A stretch of 64,000 bases of DNA from Maioricimonas rarisocia (GTDB lineage: Bacteria > Planctomycetota > Planctomycetia > Planctomycetales > Planctomycetaceae), in assembly GCF_007747795.1 (NCBI RefSeq), contig NZ_CP036275.1, forward strand, positions 7,680,001-7,744,000. The letters are read 5' to 3'. Positions 16,335 through 25,753 of this stretch are shown here, piece after piece. A program made the position numbers and the translations under genes. The notes below the pieces were generated by a model. That model saw only the letters and a program-made list of their open reading frames with translations. It made no database searches and was not told the DNA's origin. Numbering within the stretch: the first letter of the stretch is position 1; every line of letters starts with the position of its first letter.

Positions 16335-18920
16335 ATGGGAGTCAGCAGAATGCCGGGTACACGGCCGCAGAGTGCAGGACGGAACGCAAAACTCCGGATC
16401 GAGGTTCTGCTGGGTCTGGCGGTGGCCGTCCTCTGTGGGACGTCCGCCCGGGCTGCCGACCTCGATACCGCCCGCGAACTTGCTGCGGTGGGCGAATACG
16501 AGAAGTGTCTCGCGGAGACCTCGGCCGCAATCGAAGACGGTGTCTACGGCGAGTCGTGGCATCTGATCAAAGCCGAACAGCAGCTGATGCTCGGTCGCTA
16601 CGACGACGCTGTCGAAACTCTCGAAGTGGCGCTGCAGCGATACTCCTGGAGTGTGCGGCTGCGATGGAAGCTGCGGCATGCGTACCGGTTCACAGGGGAG
16701 TCGGACAAGGCTGACACCCAGGTCGCCGAGATCGCCCGCCTCGTGCAGGCCTCCCCCTGGCGATACACCGACGCAGAGAACCTCATCGCGCTCGGCGAGC
16801 TGTCGCTCGACCTGGGATCGGATGCCCGGCAAGTGCAGGACTCGTTCTTCAGTCGGGCCCGCAGGAACAACCCGGTTCACCGCACACCCCGGCTGGCACT
16901 GGGGCAACTGGCGCTGGAGAAACGGGACTACCAGCTCGCCGCCGAGATCTTCCGCGAAGCCATCAAGACGTTTGAGGATGACGCCGACTTTCACCACGGT
17001 CTGGCCGCGGCCCTGATGTCCTCCGACGCAGAAACCGCGACCGAAGAGCTCGATGCGGCCCTGAAGATCAATCCCCGGCACATCCCGAGTCTGCTGCTGC
17101 TGGTCGATCGGCACATTGACGCCGAGCGCTACGACGAGGCCCAAGAGCTCCTCGAGACTGTGCTGGAGATCAACGAACACCAGCCGGAGGCTCTCGCATA
17201 TCAGGCAGTCCTCGCTCATCTGCACAATGAACCGGAGCGGGAACGGGCGCTGCTCGAGAAGGCGTTGAGCACGTGGCCCGGGAATCCGGAAGTCGAACAT
17301 CTCGCCGGCCGAAAGCTCTCCCGCAAATACCGCTTCAAGGAAGGTGCCGCTTACCAGCGTGCGGCCCTCGAGAAGGATCCCGCGTACCTCCCTGCCCGAA
17401 AGCAGCTGGCCAGCGATCTGCTGCGGCTGGGACGGGAATCGGAGGGCTGGGAACTGGTCGAGAAAGCCTTCGAGAGCGACGAATACGACGTCGCGATGTA
17501 CAACCTCATCACCCTTCGCGAAGAACTCGAACGCTTCACGACGCTGGAGGACGAGTGGTTCATCATCCGGATGGATCCGCACGAAGCAGCAGTTTACGGC
17601 GATCGGGTTCGCGAACTCCTGCACGATGCGCGGAAGGAACTGTGCAGCAGGTACGGTCTGGAACTGGACGGCCCGGTCACGGTGGAAATCTTTCCGAAGG
17701 CGGATGATTTCGCCGTCCGGACGTTCGAAGTCCCCGGAGTCGCCGGTTTCCTGGGTGTCTGTTTCGGCCGCGTCATCACGGCTCGCAGTCCGGCCCTGCC
17801 GGGTGCGAGCCCGACGAACTGGGAGTCCGTCCTGTGGCACGAGTTTGCCCATGTGGTGACGCTGCAGCTGACGAACAACCGGATGCCGCGCTGGCTCAGC
17901 GAAGGGATTTCGGTTTACGAGGAACTGCAGGCGGATCCCCGCTGGGGACAGCGAATGACGCCTCAGTACCGTCAGATGATTCTTGGAGGCGAGCTGACTC
18001 CGGTCGGCGAATTGAGCAGCGCCTTCCTGTCGCCGAAGACGCCGGGCCACGTGCAGTTTGCCTACTACGAGTCGTCGCTGGTCGTCGAGTACATCATCAA
18101 CGAGTTCGGTTTCGAGTCGCTGCTGGCGATTCTGCGGGATCTGGGGGAGGGGGTGTTCATCAACGACGCCCTCGAGCGGCACACGGTCCCTCTTGAGCAA
18201 CTGGAGCCGGCCTTCGCGGCGTTCGCCCGACAGCGGGCCGAAACGTTCGCGGAAGGGATCGACTGGTCCCAGCCGAATCTCTCAGACATGCTGCAGGACG
18301 ATAACGCGGGAGCCCTGCTGCGTGACTGGGCTGACGAGAACCCGAAGAACTTCCCCGGCCAGATGGTCTACGCCGACTGGCTGCTGCGGAACGAAGAATG
18401 GGAACAGGCCCGCACGATTCTCGAGCGGCTCGTCGAGCTGTACCCGAAGCAGACTGGTGGGGACAGCGCCTGGACGAAACTGGCTGCCCTGTACCGTCGC
18501 CTGGGGCTGACGGAGGAAGAACGGGAACTGCTCGTCCGCTACTGCGACGTCAACGACGCGGACGCTTCGGCCCGATTGCGACTGATCGAGTTGAGTGCCG
18601 CCCGGGACGAGTGGTCCCTGGTCGATCGCTACGCCCGGGAAGTCCTGGCGATCAATCCGCTCACAGCGCAGCCGCACCGGTCGCTGGCTTTGGCGGGGGA
18701 ACAGCTGGACGAGCCGGCGACGGCGATTCGTGCGTGGGAGACGGTGTTGCAGTTCCAGCCGGCCGATCCGGCCGATGTCCACTACCGTCTGGCGTCACTG
18801 CATCGCGACCTGGATGAGCGGGACTCGGCCCGGCGACACGTGCTGCAGGCACTGGAGGTGGCGCCCCGCTACCGGGATGCTCACACGCTGCTGCTGGAAC
18901 TGGTCCGTACGAGTCGCTGA
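16335..18920 (+). CDS. TPR-repeat protein with gluzincin (peptidase MA-like) metalloprotease domain, exported
   Basis: An 861-residue protein. The ATG at 16335 precedes a signal (LRIEVLLGLAVAVLCGTSARA); ATG 16350 is also possible. Residues about 35-400 are tetratricopeptide-like helical pairs (AVGEYEKCLAETSAAIEDG, LGRYDDAVETLEVALQRY, AERYDEAQELLETVLEINEHQPEA). Around residue 500 comes HEFAH (His502, Glu503, His506) followed by MPRWLSEGISVYEE, the HExxH...E pattern of the peptidase MA group. More TPR units follow to the end (EWEQARTILERLVELYPKQ, DPADVHYRLASLHRDL). It probably works in the periplasm as a protease or a scaffold with protease fold. It is followed by an opposed small gene. Confidence 0.85.
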   Translation: MGVSRMPGTRPQSAGRNAKLRIEVLLGLAVAVLCGTSARAADLDTARELAAVGEYEKCLAETSAAIEDGVYGESWHLIKAEQQLMLGRYDDAVETLEVALQRYSWSVRLRWKLRHAYRFTGESDKADTQVAEIARLVQASPWRYTDAENLIALGELSLDLGSDARQVQDSFFSRARRNNPVHRTPRLALGQLALEKRDYQLAAEIFREAIKTFEDDADFHHGLAAALMSSDAETATEELDAALKINPRHIPSLLLLVDRHIDAERYDEAQELLETVLEINEHQPEALAYQAVLAHLHNEPERERALLEKALSTWPGNPEVEHLAGRKLSRKYRFKEGAAYQRAALEKDPAYLPARKQLASDLLRLGRESEGWELVEKAFESDEYDVAMYNLITLREELERFTTLEDEWFIIRMDPHEAAVYGDRVRELLHDARKELCSRYGLELDGPVTVEIFPKADDFAVRTFEVPGVAGFLGVCFGRVITARSPALPGASPTNWESVLWHEFAHVVTLQLTNNRMPRWLSEGISVYEELQADPRWGQRMTPQYRQMILGGELTPVGELSSAFLSPKTPGHVQFAYYESSLVVEYIINEFGFESLLAILRDLGEGVFINDALERHTVPLEQLEPAFAAFARQRAETFAEGIDWSQPNLSDMLQDDNAGALLRDWADENPKNFPGQMVYADWLLRNEEWEQARTILERLVELYPKQTGGDSAWTKLAALYRRLGLTEEERELLVRYCDVNDADASARLRLIELSAARDEWSLVDRYAREVLAINPLTAQPHRSLALAGEQLDEPATAIRAWETVLQFQPADPADVHYRLASLHRDLDERDSARRHVLQALEVAPRYRDAHTLLLELVRTSR

Positions 18921-18939
18921 TGCCGGCCGCCGTGCCGGC

Positions 18940-19374
18940 TCATTCGGCATCCTTCGAGTGGAATTCCGGCCACCGCTCCCAAGCGTACGACCATTCCATC
19001 CACATCCGCATCACCGACCACAGGCTGCGCATCTTCTGCACATGCTGTTCGTGCATGCGGGTCTGGCTGGTGAAGGATTCCTGGGCAGCGTCCTTCAGCC
19101 CCCAGCGACCGGCCAGCGTCTGGCAGAGTCCGTCGGAAGTGAGGTCCGGATCGCCACCATCCACCACGTAGCCTGCCCCCTCGGCGGTTACGAACAGCTC
19201 GAAAAGCTGCTTGCGGAAGGGGTCGACCTCAATCGGCTGCCCGGCCGTCTCAGCCTCTTCGACCAGGGCTTCGACCTGGTCGACAATCCGGTCTGCGAGT
19301 GGATGGGCGGTGGAGGTCGTCTCGGCCTGCTGCGGGATGCGGCCACCATCGTCGGGTGTCTGTGGAGCGTTCAT
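18940..19374 (-). CDS. conserved-looking protein of unknown function
   Basis: A 144-residue protein with no signal or membrane span, starting MNAPQTPDDGGRIPQQAETT. The middle (IVDQVEALVEEAETAGQPIEVDPFRKQLFELFVTAEGAGYV) is helical and acidic. The end is rich in aromatics and Met (QKMRSLWSVMRMWMEWSYAWERWPEFH). The long frame that continues upstream is an antisense artefact over the symporter gene. I recognise no family. It is divergent from the DUF3311/symporter pair and convergent with the TPR protease. Confidence 0.6.
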   Translation of the reverse strand: MNAPQTPDDGGRIPQQAETTSTAHPLADRIVDQVEALVEEAETAGQPIEVDPFRKQLFELFVTAEGAGYVVDGGDPDLTSDGLCQTLAGRWGLKDAAQESFTSQTRMHEQHVQKMRSLWSVMRMWMEWSYAWERWPEFHSKDAE

Positions 19375-19588
19375 TCCCCATGAATATGCAGATGCGGGGC
19401 CGGCTGACAAGCGAACCGGAAGCGGAATCGCGAACGGCGGCCTGCCGCAGGGCCCCGGCCGGCGCCGCCGGGCACATCGGTTCCAGCCGGTAACGGGGGC
19501 ATAGTTTCTTCCGCCCCACGCTGCTGATACACTGACTCTCCCGCCGGAGTCTGCACGCCACAACGGACCCCCTTTGAGATCCAATGCC

Positions 19589-19837
19589 ATGAGATACGTC
19601 GTGTGGGGCATGATCGTCCTGCTGATTATCGTGCACCAGGACATCTGGTTCTGGGATGACCCCACCCTGGTCTTCGGTTTCATGCCCATCGGCCTGCTGT
19701 ACCACGCCACGATCTCCGTGCTCGCGGCGTTCACGTGGTACCTGGCAACGATCTTCGCCTGGCCCCAGGGACTGGAAGAAGAAACGATGGCGGCCGTGGC
19801 TGAAGAGCCGGCGACGAGCGGGGAGGGTTCCGAATGA
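19589..19837 (+). CDS. DUF3311 small membrane protein, symporter partner
   Basis: An 82-residue protein with two predicted spans (YVVWGMIVLLIIVHQDIWFW and VFGFMPIGLLYHATISVLAAFTWYLATIF). HQDIWFWDDPTLVFGFMPIGLLYH is the DUF3311 pattern. Members are usually encoded just before sodium:solute symporters and are thought to be accessory subunits. Here its stop overlaps the start of the symporter (ATGA at 19834), so translation is probably coupled. ATG 19589 is preferred to 19574 as it begins the conserved segment. Confidence 0.85.
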   Translation: MRYVVWGMIVLLIIVHQDIWFWDDPTLVFGFMPIGLLYHATISVLAAFTWYLATIFAWPQGLEEETMAAVAEEPATSGEGSE

Positions 19838-21825
19838 TCAGCCTGGTTATCATCTCCATCTATCTCATGCTGCTGCTCGGACTGGGCGCTTTCGCCAGCC
19901 GGCTGTTTCGCGGCACGAGTCAGGACTACATGCTGGCCAGTCACTCGATTGGTCCGTTTCTGCTGCTGATGTCGCTGTTCGGCACCACGATGACCGCCTT
20001 CGCCCTGGTCGGTTCCAGCGGCGAAGCCTACGCCGAAGGGATCGGCGTGTACGGCATGCTCGCCTCCTCGAGCGGCATCATTCACTCGCTCTGCTTCTTT
20101 CTCGTCGGAATCAAGCTGTGGAGCTTCGGCAAGCGGTACGGCTACACGACGCAGATCCAGTACTTCCGGGACCGGCTCGAAAGTGACAAGATCGGCATCC
20201 TGCTGTTTCCGATCCTCGTTGGACTGGTCGTCCCGTACCTGCTGATCGGCGTGATGGCCTCCGGGACCGTCATCTCCAACATCACCGAAGGGGCGTTCAC
20301 GAACATCTTCGCCCAGTACGACTACGGCGTCCCCCCGTGGATCGGGTCGCTCGTCATCTGCATTGTCGTGCTGATCTACGTCTTCTTCGGCGGCATGCGG
20401 GGAACGGCCTGGGCCAACGCCTTCCAGACGATGGTGTTCATGGTGCTGGGTGTGGTGACCTTCTCGATCATCTCCAGCGAACTGGGCGGCCTGCAGACCG
20501 CCAGCGAGAAAGTGAAGGAGAAACATCCTTCCAAGCTGATGCGGACCGTCGATCAGGGCGAGCTGGAAACGTACGAACAGCAGTTCCAGATCTGGGAGCG
20601 ACTCGCCTGGTACAACTGGGCGGTCGACACCGGACGGCTGGAACTGACGGCCGAACAGAAGGAAGCGGCCCACGCCAACATGCGGCCCGGTCCACCCTGG
20701 CAGCGTCCCTTCAACCAGCGTCGCGCCGAGGCAGACTACGCATTCGAGCAGGGGCTGCTCGATTCGCTGACGCCCGAAGAGAAGAAGCTCGCCGAGCTGC
20801 AGCAGGACGACCGGATCGTGCCGGACCCGGTGCCGGACGATCTGGCGTCGCGGCCGCTCGAGTCCTTCCCCAAGGAAGCCTGGGAGGCAGAAGCCCTCAC
20901 CTTCTTCCAGGACCAGATCGGGCACCCGAAGGCTGAAGGAAAGATGACCCGCAAGCAGGCGCAGGGCCGCTATCGGGCGATGCGGTGGGCTCCCGAAGAG
21001 CCGCACGGCATCAATCCGTGGGCGTTCCTGACGTACCTGTTCATTCCGCTCTCCGTGGGCATGTTCCCGCACCTGTTCCAGCACTGGCTGACCGCCCGCA
21101 GTGCGTCGAGCTTCAAACTGTCCGTGGTCGCCCACCCGTTGTTCATCGCGATCGTGTGGGTCCCGTGCGTGCTGATCGGAGTCTGGGCCACTTCGGCGAC
21201 CCTTCCGGACAACCCCAAAGTCGCACTGATTCCGCCGCACTTCAATCCCAACGGCGTGCTGGCCTACATGGTGAATCAGCTGACCAGCGAAGTCCTGACC
21301 GGCTTCCTGACAGCAGGAATTCTCGCGGCTATCATGTCGTCGCTGGACAGCCAGTTCCTGTGCATCGGCACGATGTTCACCGAAGACGTGGTGCTGCACT
21401 ACGGCGGCAAGAAGCGGTTCAGTGACCGGCAGGTGGTCATTATCGCCCGTGTCTTCATCGTGCTCATCGTGGCCATCGTCTACGGACTGAGCCAGATCGA
21501 GATGCGGCGGGTCTTCACGCTGGGCGTGTGGTGTTTCAGCGGATTCGCAAGCCTGTTCCCACTGGTGTTCGCGTCGATCTACTGGCGTCGTCTGACGAAG
21601 GCCGGAGCGTACGCCTGTGTGATTGCCGCGTTCGGAACCTGGTGCCTGCTGTTCCAGGCGTCGAACTTCGGCGGGAACCCGAACTACCTGTTCCTGGGTG
21701 TCATGCCGGTGACCGCCATGATTTCGGCCTCGACCGCCGCGATGATCCTGGTTTCACTGGCGACGCGTCCGCCGTCCGATGCAACCCTCGCCAAGTACTT
21801 TGAGCCCGTGAAATCCACGACGTGA
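19834..21825 (+). CDS. sodium:solute symporter family protein with large internal insertion
   Basis: A 663-residue protein; typical family members have about 500 residues. N-terminal spans include ISIYLMLLLGLGAFASRLFRG and the SSS-type core SLFGTTMTAFALVGSSGEAYAEG. Later spans include VFFGGMRGTAWANAFQTMVFMVLGVVTFSII and GFLTAGILAAIMSSLDSQFLCIGTMFTEDVV (the MSSLDSQ signature). Between them, residues about 220-392 form a charged, soluble, helical insertion (LQTASEKVKEKHPSKL to RAMRWAPEEPHG). It probably imports an organic solute with sodium across the inner membrane; the substrate is unknown. It is coupled to the DUF3311 gene. Confidence 0.9.
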   Translation: MISLVIISIYLMLLLGLGAFASRLFRGTSQDYMLASHSIGPFLLLMSLFGTTMTAFALVGSSGEAYAEGIGVYGMLASSSGIIHSLCFFLVGIKLWSFGKRYGYTTQIQYFRDRLESDKIGILLFPILVGLVVPYLLIGVMASGTVISNITEGAFTNIFAQYDYGVPPWIGSLVICIVVLIYVFFGGMRGTAWANAFQTMVFMVLGVVTFSIISSELGGLQTASEKVKEKHPSKLMRTVDQGELETYEQQFQIWERLAWYNWAVDTGRLELTAEQKEAAHANMRPGPPWQRPFNQRRAEADYAFEQGLLDSLTPEEKKLAELQQDDRIVPDPVPDDLASRPLESFPKEAWEAEALTFFQDQIGHPKAEGKMTRKQAQGRYRAMRWAPEEPHGINPWAFLTYLFIPLSVGMFPHLFQHWLTARSASSFKLSVVAHPLFIAIVWVPCVLIGVWATSATLPDNPKVALIPPHFNPNGVLAYMVNQLTSEVLTGFLTAGILAAIMSSLDSQFLCIGTMFTEDVVLHYGGKKRFSDRQVVIIARVFIVLIVAIVYGLSQIEMRRVFTLGVWCFSGFASLFPLVFASIYWRRLTKAGAYACVIAAFGTWCLLFQASNFGGNPNYLFLGVMPVTAMISASTAAMILVSLATRPPSDATLAKYFEPVKSTT

Positions 21826-21875
21826 CCGACACCGCAGTCCCGCGGTCCGGCTGATTTGCAGGACGTTCGATTCCG

Positions 21876-22307
21876 ATGGCCCAGTTCACCACCCGCCGCC
21901 GTGTCGAGTTTTCCGAAACCGACATGGCGGGCATCGTCCACTTCGCGAACTTCTACCGGTGGATGGAAGAAGCCGAGCACGACTTCTTCCGTTCGCTGGG
22001 GCTGTCGATCATGGTGCGGCAGCCGGACGGGTCGTACATCGGGTGGCCACGAGTCTCGGCGACCTGCAACTTCCAGGCCCCGGCGACGTACGGAGACGAG
22101 ATCGAAGTCCAGCTCAACGTCGAGCGGATCGGCGTGAAGTCGCTGACGTTGCTCATCGCCTTCTTCAAGGACGGACAGCAGATCGCTCACGGCCGCATGA
22201 AGACCGCCTGCTGTCTGTGCCATCCGGACGGACGCCTCGAGTCGATCGAGATCGGCTCCCCCTACCGGGACCTTCTGACCGAGTCGACCTTTCTCGAACG
22301 CCGCTAG
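21876..22307 (+). CDS. acyl-CoA thioesterase, YbgC/FadM type (4HBT fold)
   Basis: A 143-residue hotdog-fold protein. The signature VEFSETDMAGIVHFANFYRWMEEAEHDFFRSLG contains the catalytic Asp16 in ETDMAGIVHF. Members hydrolyse short- or medium-chain acyl-CoA or related thioesters in the cytoplasm. It begins 50 bases after the symporter stop and ends nine bases before the histidine phosphatase, so these may form one transcript. Confidence 0.88.
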   Translation: MAQFTTRRRVEFSETDMAGIVHFANFYRWMEEAEHDFFRSLGLSIMVRQPDGSYIGWPRVSATCNFQAPATYGDEIEVQLNVERIGVKSLTLLIAFFKDGQQIAHGRMKTACCLCHPDGRLESIEIGSPYRDLLTESTFLERR

Positions 22308-22316
22308 CAGACGATC

Positions 22317-22946
22317 ATGTCTCAGACCACGGTGATGTACCTCGTCCGACACGGGGCGACTGCGCACAACGAGGCACGTCCGGTTGTCCTGCAGGGAAGC
22401 GGCGTCAACGGACCGCTGAGCGAGAATGGTCGCCGTCAGGCACAGCAGGTCGCCGAGTGCCTGAGCAATCAGCCTTTGGCGGCGGTTTACTGCAGTCCGA
22501 TGTTGCGGGCCCGGCAAACCGCCGAGGCGATCGCCCTTCCGCACGGCCACCACGTCCGGACCGTGGAGAGGTTGCACGAAGTCAACGTCGGGTCGTGGGA
22601 AGGGAACTCCTGGTCCCGGATCGTCGAGGAGGATCCCGACTACTACCGGGCCTTCATGGACAATCCGGCGGAGACTCCGTACCGGGACGGCGAATCGTAC
22701 CGCCACGTGCTCCAGCGCGTGCTCCCCGAGTTCGACCGGCTTCTTGACGAGCAGGCCGGCCGATCCTTCGCGGTCGTCGCCCACAACGTCGTGAACCGCG
22801 TCTACGCCGCTCACCTGATGGGACTCGAACTGCGACTGGCGCGGGAACTGCGGCAGGAGAACTGCTGCGTCAACGTGATTCGTCGCAAGTCCGACCGGAC
22901 CGAACTGGTCACGCTCAACGCGGCACTTCATCTGCTGGACAGCTGA
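22317..22946 (+). CDS. histidine phosphatase family protein (phosphoglycerate mutase-like)
   Basis: A 209-residue protein. The phosphohistidine site is LVRHGATAHNE (Arg11, His12), with GPLSENGRRQAQQVAECL, YCSPMLRARQTAEAI, LHEVNVGSWEGNSW and FAVVAHNVVNRV supplying the second conserved His. The lack of the longer mutase insert points to a phosphatase such as the CobC/GpmB type, but the substrate is unclear. No cobalamin genes are near. Tightly linked to the thioesterase gene. Confidence 0.88.
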   Translation: MSQTTVMYLVRHGATAHNEARPVVLQGSGVNGPLSENGRRQAQQVAECLSNQPLAAVYCSPMLRARQTAEAIALPHGHHVRTVERLHEVNVGSWEGNSWSRIVEEDPDYYRAFMDNPAETPYRDGESYRHVLQRVLPEFDRLLDEQAGRSFAVVAHNVVNRVYAAHLMGLELRLARELRQENCCVNVIRRKSDRTELVTLNAALHLLDS

Positions 22947-23110
22947 GCCGCACCTCGCGGCCGGACCGGCCCTGTTCGCGGCGCTCTTCGCTGCCCGCTC
23001 CCCACTGGCGGCGCGGCGACCAAGGGGATTCTCTCGCGCCCCGGCAGTCGGTATGATGCCGCGAATATCGCCTCGAATCTCATCAATGCGTTCACTGCAA
23101 GAGGGATGTC

Positions 23111-24595
23111 ATGTCCGAACGATGCTTCCTCGCCATCGACCTGGGTGCCGAGAGTGGCCGCGTCATCGCAGGACTCTTTGACGGCCAGCGTGTACGGCTC
23201 GACGAACTGCATCGCTTCCGCAACGGCCCGGTGGACGTCGCCGGCACGCGCCGCTGGGACGTGCTGCGGCTGTGGACCGACATTCAGGACGGGCTGGCCA
23301 AGGCGGCCGAAAAGTACGGCGATTCGATCGTCTCGGTCGGCGTCGATACCTGGGGCGTCGATTACGTGCTGCTCTCGAAGCACGAAGAGCTGCTCGGCCA
23401 GCCGTACAACTATCGCGATCCCCGCACGACCGGGATGATCGAGTACGCGACCAGCAAGGTCCCCCGCAGCGAGATCTTCGCCGCCACCGGACTGCAGTTC
23501 ATCCCGATCAACTCGCTGTACCAGTTGCTGGGAATGCAGCAGAAAGATCCGGAACTGCTGGCATCGGCAGACCGGCTGCTGATGATGCCGGACTTCTTCC
23601 ATTGGCTGCTGTGCGGTTCGCGGGTGATCGAGTTCACCAATGCCACGACGTCGCAGTGTCTGAACCCGGTCACGCGAGACTGGGCGGTCGACATGCTGCG
23701 GAAGCTCGAGATCCCCACGCACATCTTCCCCGAGGTCGTCTCACCTGGCACAAAGCTTGGACCGCTGCGGGAAGAAGTGGCCCGGGCCACGGGGCTGCCC
23801 CGGCTCGATGTCGTCACACCGGCGACGCACGACACCGCCTGCGCTGTCGCCGCCGTCCCCACCAGCCACACTGGCCGGGCCAACTGGGCGTACATCAGCT
23901 CGGGCACCTGGTCGCTGATCGGCGTGGAGGTCCAGGAGGCGATCCTCGGTGAAGAAGCTCTGGCGCAGAACGTCACGAACGAAGGGGGCATCGACGGCAC
24001 GTACCGCCTGCTCAAGAACGTGATGGGGCTGTGGCTGGTGCAGGAATGCCGGCGGTCCTTCGAGCGGGCCGGCAGGTCGTACGACTACGAGGAACTGACG
24101 CGGATCGCCTCCGAGGCGGAGCCGTTCAAGGCATTGATCGATCCCAATGACGAGTCGTTTCTCAGCCCGGCCGATATGGTCGAGGCGATCCAGAACTGGT
24201 GCAGGTCTCACGGTGAGCCGGTCCCCGAATCGGATGGGGCTCTCGTCCGATGTGCCCTCGAGAGCCTGGCTCTCAAGTACCGGCAGGTTCTTGAAGGGAT
24301 CGAGCGGCTGACGGGCGAGAAGGTCGAAGTGATCCATGTGGTCGGCGGAGGCTCGAAAAACGCCTTGCTCAACCAGCTGACGGCCGATGCCTGCGGGGTC
24401 CCCGTAATCGCCGGCCCCACCGAGGCGACCGCACTGGGGAACGTGCTGGTGCAGGCCCGGGCGGCGGGGGAGATCGGCACTCTGGCCGACATCCGCAGCG
24501 TCGTGCAGAAGTCGTCGGAGCTGGAAACGTTCGAACCGGCCGAAAAAGCGGCATGGAACGACGCCTGGGAGCGGTTTACTGCGTTGACGCGGTGA
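23111..24595 (+). CDS. rhaB: rhamnulokinase (FGGY family)
   Basis: A 494-residue carbohydrate kinase. The ATPase N-lobe opens [28 protein letters not shown] is the form seen in L-rhamnulose kinases, as opposed to the DxGTTS of glycerol or xylulose kinases. It continues [40 protein letters not shown], and the C-lobe has [37 protein letters not shown]. The enzyme phosphorylates L-rhamnulose to its 1-phosphate. No rhaA, rhaD or regulator is in the window, so the pathway must be completed elsewhere. Confidence 0.9.
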   Translation: MSERCFLAIDLGAESGRVIAGLFDGQRVRLDELHRFRNGPVDVAGTRRWDVLRLWTDIQDGLAKAAEKYGDSIVSVGVDTWGVDYVLLSKHEELLGQPYNYRDPRTTGMIEYATSKVPRSEIFAATGLQFIPINSLYQLLGMQQKDPELLASADRLLMMPDFFHWLLCGSRVIEFTNATTSQCLNPVTRDWAVDMLRKLEIPTHIFPEVVSPGTKLGPLREEVARATGLPRLDVVTPATHDTACAVAAVPTSHTGRANWAYISSGTWSLIGVEVQEAILGEEALAQNVTNEGGIDGTYRLLKNVMGLWLVQECRRSFERAGRSYDYEELTRIASEAEPFKALIDPNDESFLSPADMVEAIQNWCRSHGEPVPESDGALVRCALESLALKYRQVLEGIERLTGEKVEVIHVVGGGSKNALLNQLTADACGVPVIAGPTEATALGNVLVQARAAGEIGTLADIRSVVQKSSELETFEPAEKAAWNDAWERFTALTR

Positions 24596-24697
24596 TTTCA
24601 GCCGCGATGATTTGTGCACACCGGCATTCGGCCGGCGGCCACGGGGCTGCCGGACCGGCCTTCACGATACGCCCGTTGCAGCGGAACGCGATTTCTC

Positions 24698-25642
24698 ATG
24701 GGAATGTTCGACAAGCTCAAGTCCGCCCTGACCAAGACCAAGGACGTGTTGCGGACGGATGTGCGCGACCTGTTCAAGGCGGGCGTCATTCTCGACGACG
24801 CGAAGCTCGAAGAGTTCTTCCGCGGGCTGGTAACGACCGATATGGGCGTGGTGGCGGCTCAGTCGATCGTCGACGAACTCAAGGCGAAGTTCGGCGGTCG
24901 AACGGTCGAGCCGGACGACGTCTGGGGCGTCGTGAAGGGCAAGCTCAAGGAGATCCTCCGCGGCGAGGGAGACTGCAACTGGGACGTCACCGATCCGCTC
25001 TCGCCCCTCAACCTGGCCGAAGAGGGTCCGACCGTGATTCTGGTGTGCGGCGTGAATGGGGTCGGCAAGACGACCTCGATCGCCAAGCTCGCCAATTACC
25101 TGCAGAAAGCCGGCAAGAAAGTCGTGCTTGCGGCGGGTGATACCTTCCGTGCTGCCGCCGTCGCGCAGCTGACCATGTGGTCGGAGCGGCTCGGCTGCGA
25201 AATCGTCACCAAACCGGCGGGAACCGATCCGGCGGCCGTCGCCTTCGAAGGGTGCGATCGGGGCGTCGAGTCGGGGGCGGACGTGATTATCATCGACACT
25301 GCCGGCCGGCTCCAGACGCATCAGAACCTGATGCAGGAACTGGGCAAGATTCACCGGGTCATCGGCAAGCGGATCCCGGGTGCTCCGCACGAGAGCCTGC
25401 TCGTCCTGGACGCCACGACCGGCCAGAACGGACTGAGTCAGGCGACAAAGTTCAGCGAAGCGGCGAACTGCACGGGGATTGTCCTGGCGAAGCTGGACGG
25501 AACCGCCAAGGGGGGCGTCGTCGTCGCCATCCGGGAGAAGATGGGGATCCCGGTAAAGTACGTCGGTGTCGGCGAGCAGATCGACGACATGGAACTGTTC
25601 TCGCCGGACGACTTCGTCGACGCCCTGTTCTCGGACGTGTGA
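24698..25642 (+). CDS. ftsY: signal recognition particle receptor FtsY
   Basis: A 314-residue protein of the N and G domains only, without the long acidic A domain of E. coli FtsY. It begins MGMFDKLKSALTKTKDVLRTDV; a start at 24614 would add unrelated residues. G1 is GVNGVGKT (residues 118-125), followed by AAGDTFRAAAVAQL, IIIDTAGRLQTHQNLMQEL and VLAKLDGTAKGGVVVAI. FtsY receives ribosome-SRP complexes at the inner membrane by a GTP-driven twin with Ffh. VLDATTGQNGL is the FtsY form of the motif. Confidence 0.96.
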   Translation: MGMFDKLKSALTKTKDVLRTDVRDLFKAGVILDDAKLEEFFRGLVTTDMGVVAAQSIVDELKAKFGGRTVEPDDVWGVVKGKLKEILRGEGDCNWDVTDPLSPLNLAEEGPTVILVCGVNGVGKTTSIAKLANYLQKAGKKVVLAAGDTFRAAAVAQLTMWSERLGCEIVTKPAGTDPAAVAFEGCDRGVESGADVIIIDTAGRLQTHQNLMQELGKIHRVIGKRIPGAPHESLLVLDATTGQNGLSQATKFSEAANCTGIVLAKLDGTAKGGVVVAIREKMGIPVKYVGVGEQIDDMELFSPDDFVDALFSDV

Positions 25643-25695
25643 GCGGGACAGTCACGTGACGCTGCAACGGGTTGTGGCCTCGTATGCCTGCGGCA

Positions 25696-25718
25696 CCCCG
25701 GTTGGCGAGCAACCGGGG
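25696..25718. repeat. dispersed palindrome, CCCCGGTTG/CAACCGGGG type
   Basis: Arms CCCCGGTTG and CAACCGGGG around GCGAG, in the gap between the convergent ftsY and zinc-ribbon genes. Related copies are at 55003-55025 and 4696-4718. With no T run it is more a repeat than a terminator. Confidence 0.6.
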
Positions 25719-25753
25719 CCACCCTGCAGCTCAGCCCATACAGATCCCCTAAC

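Noticed and set aside
16263-18200. 645-codon minus frame opposite the TPR protease
   Set aside because: No motif; the sense frame has TPRs and HExxH.
18940-21399. Open frame of 819 codons on the minus strand opposite the symporter gene
   Set aside because: Antisense to a clear SSS transporter; composition is low-complexity Arg/His/Asp typical of GC-rich shadow frames. Only its last 144 codons (to 19374) look real.
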